A DNA stretch of 64,000 bases from Paragonimus heterotremus (taxonomy: Eukaryota; Platyhelminthes; Trematoda; Plagiorchiida; Troglotrematidae), in assembly GCA_013368495.1 (NCBI GenBank), contig LUCH01000559.1:95912-159911 (forward strand), in the 5' to 3' direction. Position 1 is the stretch's first letter; every line of letters begins with the position of its first letter. Under the pieces are notes generated by a model. That model was not told the DNA's origin. It searched no databases and saw only the letters and a program-made list of their open reading frames with translations. Made by a program: the position numbers and the translations under genes. This document shows, piece after piece, positions 38,459-49,318 of this stretch.

Positions 38459-40432
38459 TTATTCACGACACGGTATTTGCACATTAGACTTGAAAGTTCT
38501 GTTTGTTTTGGTTACCTCCTTTGTTGATATGCGCTTAATTGTATTCTCAATAAACGCGCTTGGATATTGATTGGCAGCAAGCGTTTCTTTGACGTGAGTA
38601 ATTTCTGTTGTTCTCGAGGGTTCAGTGGTGCAGATCTTATTGGCTCTATTAACGAGGGATTTGATGACCGTTCTGTTCATACCGATTGAATGTGACAAGT
38701 TAAAGTTCGGATACCGACAAGAATGAGTTGGTTTGCGGTACACAGAAACCTGAAATCTCTGTTGCTCATCAACCTTCACGAGGCAGTCTAGAAAACTAAG
38801 TGAACGCTCCTCGGTTTCAGTTTCCAATGTGAATACAATACCGTTGCATTTTGAGTTAAGAAACTGTAGGAATTGGTTGTGAACGGTCCGTTTCATGACG
38901 ACAAATTTGTCGTCCATATACCGCCACTAAACTCGTGCAGGGCAGATAAATTCGCTCATCACTTGCGTTTCTAGGTGTCTCAGGAATAGATTGGCTACTG
39001 TGGGTGCAACAGGGGAACCTATTGCCACACCATCGGTTTGCTTGTACACTTTTTTGTTGAGTGTGAACAGGGTTGAGTACAAGCAAAGTTCAAAACGAGA
39101 TACAATTTCAGAAGGTAGTAAATTAGTACGTGTACCAAGAGAGTCATCATAATCTAATAATTCTTTAACAACATCAATGCTAAGTTTTACTAGTACACTA
39201 ATGCAAACAGAGAGCACGTCAAAACTGAGAAAAGCTTCGTCACTATGTAATGTCACGTGTTCGAGTTTGTCAACAAAATCAAAAGAATCTCTAACGTTGC
39301 TTACCAACTTGTTCGGCAACGGTTCGAATATACGACTGATGAACTTGGCCAACTTGTAAGTTTGACTGGTAGTGTAGTCAGCAATAGGTCTAATCGGTAT
39401 TTCTGTCTAATGTACTTTTGGAAGACCATAGAAACGCGAAGGATGGTTAGTTTTCGGATTGAGTATGAACCAGGTAGACTGCCCAAGTTTTTCTTTAATG
39501 CCCCGAAGGAATTTGCTGGTCTGTGCATAGACATTATTAAGAAGCGCGTTGGCCTTCTGCACACTGATCTCTTCATATGGTCCAGTAACTAAGTGCTCCA
39601 ACACTTTCTTTCGGTAATCTTCTTAGTTAAAAATTACTGTAATGTTACCTTTATCGGCCTTAGTGATGTGAATTGATGGATTCTTCTTGATGAAACCAAG
39701 AGCACTCTGTTCTGCATTGGTTAAGTTTGAGACAGTTGGATATTGTCGTTATAAAATGCTTCAATTTCAGAATCGTGCCTCATTTGCAACATATGTGGTC
39801 AGTTTGCTTAGAGCAGGTTCTATTTTGGGGACTATATCTGCCGGCTCAAGTTGCTTCCGATGAATGTTGAAATGGAGTCATTTTTGAGCAGGCTTATCTC
39901 GTTCTTATTGAGGGGTCGCGATGAGAGATTCATAATCACGTTTTCTGAGAGAGGCTGTGTTACGGCGTGTGGGGCAGAAGGAACGCGATTTAATTTTCCG
40001 AAAAGCTTGTCAAACTTTCTTTTTTGGCGTTCGCCTGCCTTCGCGAAAAAAAATTAATTCACGCTGATTAATCAGCTCCATGGCAGAGGTCCGAATGTCA
40101 TGCGGTAAAACATGATGGATTAGTCCGTCTAAATTGTTACAGCGAAACCGTATACATTCCAGGTGGTAGGTAGTCCGGTGTACGCGTTGTCTTAAAAATA
40201 TACGTGAGGCTGTCGTTGCTGCACATTTTGAACGGACGCTGTTATCTGGCGGTTTGTTTAGCAGAGAAGGTGGAAGTAATTTCGCGGAAATACAACCAAC
40301 ATTGAACACTCGGTGACTGACCCGGTTGGCATGTTTCTTCGCCAAAGTGATTCTATCATTAATCAGTTGTAGGATATCCGCACCAAATTTAGTACGAATG
40401 AATTCAAACAGTTTGGGCGTCGTGTTTAACAT
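38459..40432 (-). pseudogene. Penelope reverse transcriptase, broken
   Basis: Pieces at 40432-40010, 39604-39407, 39352-38927 and 38917-38459 in different frames together carry the reverse transcriptase fingers, palm and thumb motifs. The aspartate of FLSFDVLSV, the GSPVAP turn and MDD are all present, so the catalytic residues survive. Frame breaks and a TAA between 39600 and 39650 show the gene no longer makes an intact enzyme. The frames were not rejoined here. Confidence 0.88.
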
Positions 40433-40438
40433 GTTATT

Positions 40439-40563
40439 GATAAATGGATTGAGAATAACACAACGTTACGAGCAAGTTGTAATATTCTACCATTCAGCCA
40501 CCTCGGGTGGACTTCACCAAGGGTGTTTTCATCGAAATCACATTAACAAAGGAACAGAGGTCA
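40439..40563 (-). repeat. Penelope terminal repeat, 5' copy
   Basis: About 125 bases, collinear with 37751-37876 and in the same orientation. It sits just upstream (minus strand) of the N-terminal coding region, so the pair behaves like the pseudo-LTRs described for Penelope elements. Confidence 0.9.
40474..40533 (-). ncRNA. Hammerhead-ribozyme-like motif (5' repeat)
   Basis: Same layout as the 3' copy: TTGGTGA (40520-40514), stem II CCACC-CGA-GGTGG (40510-40498), then TGAAT. It differs from the canonical core at C3 and A6, so it is likely inactive. Conservation of the stem in both repeats supports the structure. Confidence 0.55.
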
Positions 40564-41431
40564 GTTTCAAATTTCTCCGAAAAGCATGCTAATCGATATG
40601 CTAATCAAATGTGTTCAACTAATTACCAACTTACCAGAAGAGGAACTTACCGAGGATAACTTCAAGAGGTTGAAGTGAGAAGATTATTACAATTGCAACC
40701 TCAGATTGGGCAGTGTCATGTTTACGATGAAATTCAAACACTGTTACCAACGGCTGCCCCAATTCCAAGTTGATAAACGACAAGCAAACTAGACAGACAG
40801 TGTTTACGTGCTGTGAGATCAGGCCGCCAAACCCCTCTGATATTACTTCTGATCGGAAGAAACATCCGTGCCACACTGTCCACAACCAGTAAGTACGCAT
40901 CCGAAACACTATACTAGGCAGACGTATTCCAATAAACAGTTAGACAGGCCTTAGTTAAGGCATAAAGAATCATCGTTCTTCTGATTCTGCCGAGTATAGT
41001 TGAAGTAGGATGGTATGAGTAGTTTGTCGGTGTTCCACGGTGTTATCCAAAATCGTACGGGGATTCAAATCGTGGGCTAAAAAGACTTCCTATTCAGTTA
41101 ACTTCCGGTTGACGATTTCTGACAAATCGGGTGCCTGAGCACTTCCAAGCATTCTCAGCCAATGGTTTTGTAACTCACCATGTAAACAAACTTTTTATAA
41201 AAGTGCTCGCCTGAAGAAAACTATGAAACCGAAGGTTCGTTGCAACGTTTGATCAGGTTGCTTCCAGAATGAGCAAACAAACAAGAGTGGTCAACTGAAT
41301 CATAGCAGTACTAAAAGGTATTGTGATTTTTTGAGCACTGCATAGCAGACAAACAATATTACTTCCACATTTCGTAGTTTCCAAATGCTTGATTAACTCA
41401 TGTGGACACGTATATTTTTCATGATTTGAAG

Positions 41432-41538
41432 CATTTCGAACGGTGGCGAGAAGAGTATGAATACGGATTCTGTATGGAACTACATGACGTTGGTATCAGC
41501 CACGAATTTGACAATTTAACCATGCGAGATCTGGCCAC
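41432..41538 (+). CDS. slo-like: Slo-like channel exon: RCK1, late part
   Basis: The acceptor is TTTTTCATGATTTGAAG and the donor GTGAGT is at 41539. It ends with two bases that join the next exon as Thr. It reads HFERWREEYEYGFCMELHDV and then GISHEFDNLTMRDLA. Slo1 has TWQKYYLEGVSNEMYTEYL and SSAFVGLSFPTVCELCF here. The Trp and the G-x-x-x-E-(M/L) pattern are kept, but this is one of the more diverged segments. Confidence 0.85.
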
Positions 41539-42503
41539 GTGAGTTTCATTTGGTGTCATACAGTAAACTTAACTTGGTCATTGAAATTTCGAATGTAACC
41601 GGGAGAGATGCATTCTTTCTGGGAAACCTGTCCTTCAGTTAGCAACTAGATTGACCACAGAGTATCTGGCTCATGAATAGTTTACAAAACCAGATGAATT
41701 CACACAATACAACACTTTCAGACCCAGTGATCGAAGATTGTCAGTTGAAGACTAACAGTAACGATAGGAACTAGTGATGGTGATCGTACATCTATATTGT
41801 GTGCATATTTGTTAGCATACTGAGGTCTTGATCTTTCTGAACTATAGACCACCTATCATGGACAACTACGAAATTCGCACTTGCAACACACCAACAGGCA
41901 CTGTTTCTCTGAAGTTAATATGGCAAACATACGAACTACACAGGTTTTAGCGGAGATGGTGCATTTTATATGACAGAACTTTTTTAGGATTTTATACAAT
42001 ATTTCCTAGCTGAGCCTCACACAAACATAATTTTCTTGATTCCAGATTCGTTTACGACAAGTGGAACATGATATTGGTGGCATTGAGATGCGTGGATCCT
42101 GCGAAAATTGTTATCAATCCGAGCGATTTGAACTTCGTAATAAATGTGAACAAGATGCGAGCAATCGTTATCGCTCGGGATTACAGCGAGGCGTTACAGT
42201 AGGTTCTGAGACACAACTTATTATGCTTACTATTTCTTTCCAGTAGAACCGATCTATAACCCAACTAACCTTTGCATAAATAATTTTATTGACACAGATA
42301 TTAGTACAATTCGATTCAAGATTCATATGTTTTTGTCTGTTGAAAAAGTACATTTGAGACTGGTTTAGTGTCATCTTTTCAGATGACTTAGTTCATCTAA
42401 GTAAGAGATTATCAGATGACGTATAAAAACATTCACTTCCACTAAAGTCTGTGATGGTGAATGTGGACCATTTTTTACGTTGCTTGTCTGTTTTATTTTT
42501 TAG
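41539..42503. other. Two short introns around the last RCK1 exon
   Basis: Introns 41539-42045 (507 bases) and 42199-42503 (305 bases) have clear GT and AG ends. No repeat is seen. They are the shortest in the gene. Confidence 0.8.
42046..42198 (+). CDS. slo-like: Slo-like channel exon: end of RCK1
   Basis: The acceptor is TTCTTGATTCCAG and the donor GTAGGT is at 42199. It reads FVYDKWNMILVALRCVD, then IVINPSDLNFVINVNKMRAI, then VIARDYSEAL. Slo1 has LCFVKLKLLMIAIEYKS, ILINPGNHLKIQEGTLGFF and IASDAKEVKR. The INP turn and the closing hydrophobic strand are well kept. It ends with CA, which joins the next exon's first base to give Gln. Confidence 0.92.
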
Positions 42504-42607
42504 ACTGCGATGCTACTGCACTGCATGCTTGGCGCATACTGTTCTTCAACCATGCAACTGTCGCAAACCTCAAACGGATAAACGTCAGAAAGTAACAATT
42601 GAAAGAG
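42504..42607 (+). CDS. slo-like: Slo-like channel exon: Cys-rich segment after RCK1
   Basis: The acceptor is TTTTATTTTTTAG. The exon reads LRCYCTACLAHTVLQPCNC and then RKPQTDKRQK, matching Slo1 FFYCKACHDD...KKCGCKRPKR. Slo1 uses CKACH as a haem-binding motif. Here CTACL keeps both Cys but not the His. I chose the donor GTTTGT at 42608, adding VTIER, because it is the only one that gives the phase needed for the next exon. A GTAACA site at 42592 would end in phase 0 and leads into a stop. Confidence 0.82.
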
Positions 42608-43805
42608 GTTTGTGGAAATGATCTTTCAATATGTGCTAGTCCTGTATTCCGCCTTACTATCAGCAAACCGAAACACATGAATTATGTACAGTGGGTTCTT
42701 GAAACGTCTAGTTCTCACTATCCAGTTCATCAGATGGACAAGGTAGATGAAGATATTCGAAGAAACAATGAGTTAAACAAATGCCATATGGAAAATTTTA
42801 GGATAGGCTGAATATAATCAATGTTATACCAACGCTGTTTGCTAGGAAGTTAATATGCCGGCCCATGTTAGGGTATTGTCTGTAGTGACCACTTTGGGAT
42901 ATGCTCTAACTCCTTCGTTTCATCAGTGAACAGGAACCAGCAGATAACATAAATGACACGGTTTTCAGACGGAAACGCAAAATATAATTCAATGGATGGA
43001 GAATAAAATAAATAAATTCAAAACATTAAGTGCGATTAATGACAGAGTTGAACTGTTGACTTCCAAAGTTAGCATTTGGGAGCCATTTGTAAATAAGCAT
43101 GATGAACATCCTTGTGGTTGTAGTTGCTAGTAATCAAAATCTCACATTGCGGTGAATTTAACAACATCCGGCCAAACACACTTCCGCCAAATAAAGCTGA
43201 CGAAATCAATTGTTTTGTTGTAACATCACAACCACCGGCCTAACTTTACTTGCATTTCCATGATGCATGTTTCCGTTAATTTTTGTCGTCGAACTTACGT
43301 GGCTGAATGTTTCATGTGACTTACTGATGAGAATAAACCAAATGCTTGTCTTTCACAATGTAAGTCGTCGTGTTAAATTTGTTAGGGTGCTAGTGGAATA
43401 CTTTTCGTGTTATAGCATGAGTCTGTGAATAGTTTTTCCTAATTAATAGTAACTACGGTAAATCTGAAAATCAACCGTAGGTTTTCACTGTTTGAAACAA
43501 AATCTGCATGGCAGTAGTTACAAAACTGTGATAGACAATAGTGAAATCAGTTAGAAAAATGAATAACCGTAAGCAATTAAATTAAATAAAAACAGAATCT
43601 ATCACAGTGAACTTGCAAAACCTCATAATTGTCCGATATGAGTCGTGTTTTTCTGTAAAGCATTAACCCACGTTAAAACAGTAAATAAATTCGTCACATA
43701 TCCTTAAAGACTTTGAAAAGGATTTATCATTTGATTTTAGATAACCGTTTGTGAAAAGGCAACGGTTTATGATTAAATAACCTAATTCTACGTGATACTT
43801 TACAG
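42608..43805. other. Intron before the 52-base exon
   Basis: About 1.2 kb. The donor GTTTGT is weak. No element recognised. Confidence 0.55.
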
Positions 43806-43857
43806 ATTTGGCTTTGTACGAACAAATTGGCTACACACGTCGAATGGAACTGAATAG
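43806..43857 (+). CDS. slo-like: Slo-like channel exon: small linker exon (52 bases)
   Basis: The acceptor is GATACTTTACAG and the donor GTATGT is at 43858. With split codons from both sides it reads D-LALYEQIGYTRRMELN-S. The only frame open throughout is the one required by a phase-1 donor upstream and the phase-2 start of the exon at 47699. The sequence is loosely like the Slo1 IYKRMRR segment. Assignment rests mostly on splice sites and phase. Confidence 0.6.
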
Positions 43858-44830
43858 GTATGTTACGTGTCCAGCACTATGTTTCATATGTTCTCCACGT
43901 AGTCTAATAAACTTCACAAGAACCATGCTGGTGTTCATGGTGGTAGTTTGATAAATCAAATGTTTGTTGAAAAGACAAGGCATGAATGTTAAATAGATGG
44001 TAGACAGAAATTTTCCATGAACGGATATATGAAGCATGGAGAAGTTTTTCGTATATTACGCGCCATCTGAAGCTAAAACTAAGCCTTGGCAGATAGGATT
44101 TATAAGGTCACAAGCTCCCACGTTCTCCTCTAACCAGAAGAAGTGGATCTCGTATCACGCTAAAAGCAGACTACACAATCTTTGTGTGGCTCCTGCAGTC
44201 AATTAGGATAGTCAGTATTTTTTGATCAGCACCAGCGTTCTTTGTTGTAGTTCCGTTTCTTTTTATTGCTTGCCCCTCAAAGTAGACAGCCTTACCTTTT
44301 TATTACTAAGGTTAGCGAAAGTCTTCAATCAGATGGAACGTGACAAAATGTTAATGTAATCATGGCAATAACAGTAATGATAACTAAGTCAAAATGCTAT
44401 AGCGTTCCTTAACGTTCACTGATCCAATTAGTTTACACTTTCGACACATCTCATTTGAGCACAAACTATACAGGCCGCACTGACCGAAATGGGTGAACGA
44501 TTTTTTGTAATTGATATGTTGTTTAAAGTTATGTGAACTTGGCATACAAGAAATTGTAACAAGATGCTCATCAGGCTATTTATTGCAGCTACTATATGTG
44601 AAAAGGTTTGTTCTTTTGATAGACTTGAATAAAACAATGAGAAGACGCAATTCATGTGATGTTCTCCGGAGTAACATCCCGTAGATTGTGATCACAAATG
44701 GACATGTAACTAATTTTCAACTATTCAAAACTCCACAGGACGAAAATCATGGTTTAAGGGATTAAACAGATTGACGCAAAAACTGAAAATCAAGACTGTG
44801 GGAACACCGACTACCAGGGTAGCTGCACCG

Positions 44831-46015
44831 TCAACACGAATCGTTTTCGAACACACAGGGGACTGTAATGTTTGGTAGCCAAAGTCTCAGCAAACTGGAG
44901 TATGCGATTCCGGCTACTCCCAAAAATCTTGTCGGGATTATGTCCGTTGCAACTGGCGATGCCCGGTGCGGTCCGTCGGCACCTGTACAGATGTCTAGTG
45001 TTTCTAACTGGGTTTCAAGCCGTGTGGGAACATGCACTTTGAGACGAACAGACAGTTGTCGGTTTGTCCTTCTTACGTAGCTCATACTGGAGCTATATGA
45101 ATATTTGCAAAACCGATGGGATTTGACAGACGTGGATTGTTTGTTCGTAGCCCGAGAGACTGATAGAGTTCTGATTAGCCATACTATACACAGTTTTGCA
45201 GCGTTATAAACCATGGACGCAACGGCCGCTAGACGCTTCTTTCTCATTGTTTACCAGTTGTGCCCTAGAAAAAGGGAGTTCTAAATACAGTGTCCTCTTC
45301 GGTACCGTTGTTACTTCTACAATTGAGGTAATGGCTCTGCCGTACTTCTTAATAAATTGCAAGGGGTACCCGTCAGTAAACGTAACTCTGGCAATGGGTT
45401 GTTCTTTTGTATATCCTTCGTGCTCTTTGGAAAAGTATACTGACTAGACCTCTCTTATACTGCATCGAACTGAAACTTTTGAAATGCATGTAATATCCTG
45501 TCTAAGTAGGCTTACTGTAGACGGATCTTCCTACCGTGCCAAGTGATCTTTTGGTGACTAGAATCTCCAGGTATGGAAGACAATCATTCACTTCGTTCTC
45601 CCTCGTCAGCCTTAGGTTCACATGACCTTAGTTTAACTTTGATAACAACATACCTGAGTCACTTGAAATCTAAAAATGGCTAGAATATCATCTACGCAGC
45701 TTCTGTACAACACCCGTTTCGACTGGCTTTCGTGTAGTGTACATTCTAATTTTAGCCGTGAAGAAATCCGCCAGAAATGGACCCAACGGACTGCTCGTCG
45801 CAACCCTGTCCACTTGACAAAAACTATACGTCTGGTAACTGAACCTTACATTGCATGAAAACAAAATTAGTAATGAGTTCACTATAAACACCGAGATAGA
45901 AAAGGAAGCAGTGTTGTATGCAACACTCTGATTGACTTCCAGTGTTGTTAAAACAGCAAATTAACACTGTTGTTATAGCAACTCTAGATATGGTTGGAAC
46001 GAAACATTCCCCCAC
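44831..46015 (-). pseudogene. Penelope-like element, degenerate
   Basis: Minus-strand blocks in order: VYSELITNFVFMQCKVQLPD (about 45895-45836), QVDRVATSSPLGPFLADFF (about 45815-45760), CVDDILAIF (about 45695-45665), and the endonuclease-like SYVRRTNRQLSVRLKVHVPT (about 45080-45020). The second is the usual QVDGVAMGSPLGPLLAD box with several substitutions. Stops and frameshifts lie between blocks. The lineage differs from the other two large copies, judging by LGPFLAD against VAPTVANL. Confidence 0.8.
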
Positions 46016-46506
46016 TGAAGTAGCTGTTTCTAAGAAAGTTACAACAGTAGACGATTCAGGCCGAACAGGATTGTCCTCTGATCGGGAGGATCCTTACTAA
46101 GGAAATTTTTCAGAAAAAAAACAACATTTGTTACCTACCAAACAACCGGGCCATTCGTCTAGGATTCTCATCTGTCAATGTTAACTTACAAATGATCGTA
46201 GTTGACTAAGACAAACCACGAATCGCTGCAGAGGAGGTCTGGATGCAAATCGTGTAGAGCAATTAAACATAAGTGCCATCAAATGCAGCAGGTTCCCATT
46301 ATTTTAGTTCCGCTAGTTGATTCCAGTTCAAATGATAGAACGTTTTGAGAATAAAGACATATAGGCGAACATATGTTCTGGTTATTCATCTTCAGGCGGG
46401 TACAATTATATAAAGGGTTAATAGAGTTCGATCGAGATATCGATCAGACTTATTACTGAGAAACTAGGTCACTGGTCAGTCAGTTGGCGATGACACGGTT
46501 GGTCGG

Positions 46507-47592
46507 TTACGTCACGTTTGCCCATTGGTTTGACCGCGCAGGCTGGCCATCGATCCGGTGGATTTGTGGCCATGGTAGGTGCAGCGTCTGAACAAACTGC
46601 TTTTGATGACATAATACCAGGTCAAGCAGCCTGATTCCAATCGCCTCAGCAGTACAAAGTGTTCTGATTCGGATCGCTTTAGATGGGTTGCCTGGCACGC
46701 GATATACCACTTTGAAGGCTTGATCAGTGTTCACTCGGTGTCCACTTTTATCCAGATGAGCGAGAATAACACTGTTGACCGACCGTGATTCTCCGTGCCC
46801 CAGCCACCGTGGATGGGGTTCTCGGATTCGTTTCGAAAGTTGTCTTGACGTTCGACCAATATAACCTGCTCCACTGGAACAAGTGAATGAGTAAATACAC
46901 ATGGATGAGGTGTGAACTGTCAGTCTGTCTTTGTCATAAAACCTGAGAATTGGGGATTTTGATAACTGAATATGGAGTTCAGCTGTAGCATAGGTCCTGC
47001 TAATTGTCTGGTTGAGCCTATTTGTCAGCCATTCTGCGGCATTGTCACCTTTGAACGGTACTCGGACAAACACAGGCTTCTTTCTTACGTCATGCACTTC
47101 AGGTTTAGGTGATATTCTGATCATCTTTCTGGTGATAAATCGTTCCGGGTAGCCGTTATCATGAAGTACGTTCCTTACGAATTCGAATTCACTTTCTAAC
47201 GTATCTGGTGAACAAATTTTGTATGCTATATCAGTCAGATAACGCACTAGATTTCTCTTCTGTTTTAAAAGTACAAAACTGTTAAAGTTTGTGTACTCAC
47301 CTGTTCGCGTATTCTTGCAATGAACTCTGCGTTGAATACTTCCGTCCATTCGTCGATTTAAACGAACATCTAGAAAATATATCTCGTTTCCAGTCTCTTC
47401 TTCAAGTGTAAACTTAACTGACTGGTGGGCGCGATCGAATATATTGAGTACTGTGTACATACTAGTATCCAAACTGATTACGATAAATATATCGTCTACG
47501 TATCGGTGGTATTGACTGAACTGGCTGATAGTGGATTGAAGCGTAGTGCGTTCAAGTTTTCTCATGAATGTGCGTGTGATCAACTCGTACAA
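46507..47592 (-). mobile_element. Penelope-like element, 5'-truncated, 361-codon open frame
   Basis: One uninterrupted minus-strand frame encodes the end of reverse transcriptase and the endonuclease. YVDD is at residues 31-34, FLDVRLNR near 73-80, CIYSFTC at 232-238 and GYIGRTSRQLSKRI at 243-256, followed by a long C-terminal region with an AEAIGIRLL block. The frame begins inside the palm domain, so the fingers and N-terminus are missing. The lack of stops suggests it is younger than the other copies. Its 5' edge is only about 100 bases from the channel linker exon. Confidence 0.88.
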
Positions 47593-47698
47593 TTCATATT
47601 AGTCTATCCAGAAAGCTTCACTTGCGTTGTAAGCGGTTTCCCGTAAAACTAGTCGTTTAATAAGCTAAAGTATGACAACAGATTCTGTTTTCTTTCAG

Positions 47699-48047
47699 TG
47701 ATTGCATCGACGACGATACATCATTGTCCTATCAGGACTCGGGCTCACAACCTCCATCGTTCCGGCATTCGATCACGGTCACCTCTCCACTAACAATCGG
47801 TGGGAAAACTGCGCACGGGATTTCGGGTCTTCGAGCAGGTACAATGCACAACGCTAGGTCGCACGCATCCAATCCGAGAGCTGAATATCACAAAGCAAAT
47901 AGTGTTGAGTTACGGAATGGGGCGTCAATTGGTTGTCTCGCCAATGAATTCAGAACTCCAACTAGACGGCATTCAGAAGTTTACCCTTTAGATCGAACAG
48001 GCTCGTTTCACTGGGTCAATGATATACCACTCTCAAAGGCGATCCTG
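47699..48047 (+). CDS. slo-like: Slo-like channel exon: RCK1-RCK2 linker
   Basis: The acceptor is GTTTTCTTTCAG and the donor GTAAGT is at 48048. It encodes about 116 residues: an acidic start (DCIDDDTSLSYQDSG), a long low-similarity Ser/His/Arg-rich stretch, and the end DRTGSFHWVNDIPLSKAIL. That end matches the Slo1 anchor DSTGMFHWCAPKEIEKVIL. The middle is expected to be disordered, as in other Slo channels. Transposon sequence ends only about 100 bases upstream. Confidence 0.92.
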
Positions 48048-48714
48048 GTAAGTGACAACTGTGAATAGTCACAATGAATCGGTTCCACAGAAAACGACTT
48101 AACACTATGGTTCATTGCAAACCCAGACCATGAGAAGCGCAATCATTCCAGCATTATTTGCTGAAAGTGTATTAGTCGTTAACATCTTTATCAATGTATT
48201 GAGCTATAGTGGACAAACACATGAAATTGCAACTTATATTGGTAACTATCGCATTTCATTCTGGATAAGTAGACTATATTAACTATCACGCATGCAGTTT
48301 ATTATTCAAAAGCTCTGCGTTCCTTTAAATCGAGGCAGATTGCACATTTTGTGTAGGAACTGGAAGTTTGATAACGAATCAACAATTGCAAGCAATGTGA
48401 ACTAGCCCATCTTATTTGGTGACAACGGAGAACACTTCCATCATCAGCTCGTGCTTCCAAATTCCATAATGATTACTGAGGAGTAGTGGGGGATTTTAGT
48501 TTTCATATCATTAAGCAAAATACCACTCAACAAGTTAATGGTTTCCGTGGTTTCAACTTGGAGTGAAGTCTTAGTCGAGGAGTCATCGATCTGAGTTAAC
48601 AGACAGTAACTGTCTCCTCTGGAGGCGATCGGGCAATCAGAGCTTTACTCACAGGCGATTGTGGCTGAGCGTTCAGATATGATAATTCGGTCATGCCTAA
48701 GGTGAAGTCAATTG

Positions 48715-48910
48715 CACAGTGCAGTGGTGGACACGGTTGCCTCATGAACAGCGTGGCCGGAGTTCTAGCCCTGGCAGTGGCATGGATATGCACTACTGAG
48801 GAGCTCTAATGAGAGCGAAACTCTAGTCTATTACTTCATTTCTAAAGGGACCGACTGGAAAGTCTATGGGAATGTGACAGCTGCGATCACCTGTGAGCGA
48901 TGTCCAACCT
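48715..48910 (+). repeat. Dispersed repeat family R2, copy 3
   Basis: Matches 16175-16370 over its whole length and 2090-2165 at its 3' end. It is somewhat richer in G+C than the surrounding intron. The element type is unknown. Confidence 0.65.
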
Positions 48911-49236
48911 GTATTCCATAATGACGTTCTTCAGACCACATTCGTCCCAACTTGTTCATTTACTTAGTGGAAAAACTGGAGCGTAGACTGTAACGAGCAA
49001 TTTGAATGTGGCCCTTTCCGACCGTGTTTACCGTGAAAGGGATGATTTCAAGCCCGAAAGGATTACCGATATATTAGTGCGCGCCTAGTCAGGCCGTAAT
49101 AACATTCACCACTTATGTAACGTACCTTCATTCGGGTTTTACATACGCCATAAAACCCTTCACACACTCTGGGTTACCACCCGTCATGTGCCATCCAATT
49201 AATTAGAGCACATTTAAAGTTTACGTGCAAAAAACC

Positions 49237-49318
49237 GGATGTCGGCAGGAGTTGAACTAGCACAAGCGGTAATTGCATGCAAATGTGCCACGTATGCTCT
49301 ATCATCTGCGTAACGAAG
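49237..49318 (-). repeat. tRNA-Ala-like pseudogene or tRNA-derived SINE head
   Basis: On the minus strand GCAGATGATAGAGCATACG resembles the D-arm/A box of tRNA-Ala (CTCAGATGGTAGAGCG). TTTGCATGCAA resembles a TGC anticodon loop, and AGTTCAACTCCTG resembles the T-arm/B box (GTTCGATTCC). The acceptor stem does not pair well, so it is not a functional tRNA gene. A SINE origin is likely. Confidence 0.6.

Larger units (their letters stand above)
37751..40563 (-). mobile_element. Penelope-like retroelement with terminal direct repeats
   Basis: Read on the minus strand this is a near full-length but broken Penelope-like element. From 5' to 3' it has an N-terminal region (40432-40010), the IxxTKADKGN motif (39690-39640, followed by an in-frame stop), FYGLPKVH (about 39410), the reverse transcriptase block DGVAIGSPVAPTVANLF (about 39030), the catalytic MDD (about 38915), the FLDCLVKV...VYRKPTHS segment (38790-38730), and a GIY-YIG endonuclease CVYEIICGDC...SYIGETSR (38330-38255) with a stop just after it. 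Direct repeats of about 125 bp flank it. Several stops and frameshifts make it non-autonomous. It lies antisense in a channel intron. Confidence 0.92.
37565..41431. other. Intron carrying a near full-length Penelope element
   Basis: About 3.9 kb, of which 37751-40563 is the minus-strand Penelope-like element with its flanking repeats. The remaining flanks are unassigned. Confidence 0.8.
43858..47698. other. Intron with two Penelope-like elements
   Basis: About 3.8 kb. It contains antisense Penelope-like copies at 44831-46015 and 46507-47592. The flanks show nothing else. Confidence 0.75.

Noticed and set aside
42592..42597. Donor GTAACA after RQK
   Set aside because: Ends in phase 0, which meets a stop in the 43806 exon and does not fit the 47699 exon.
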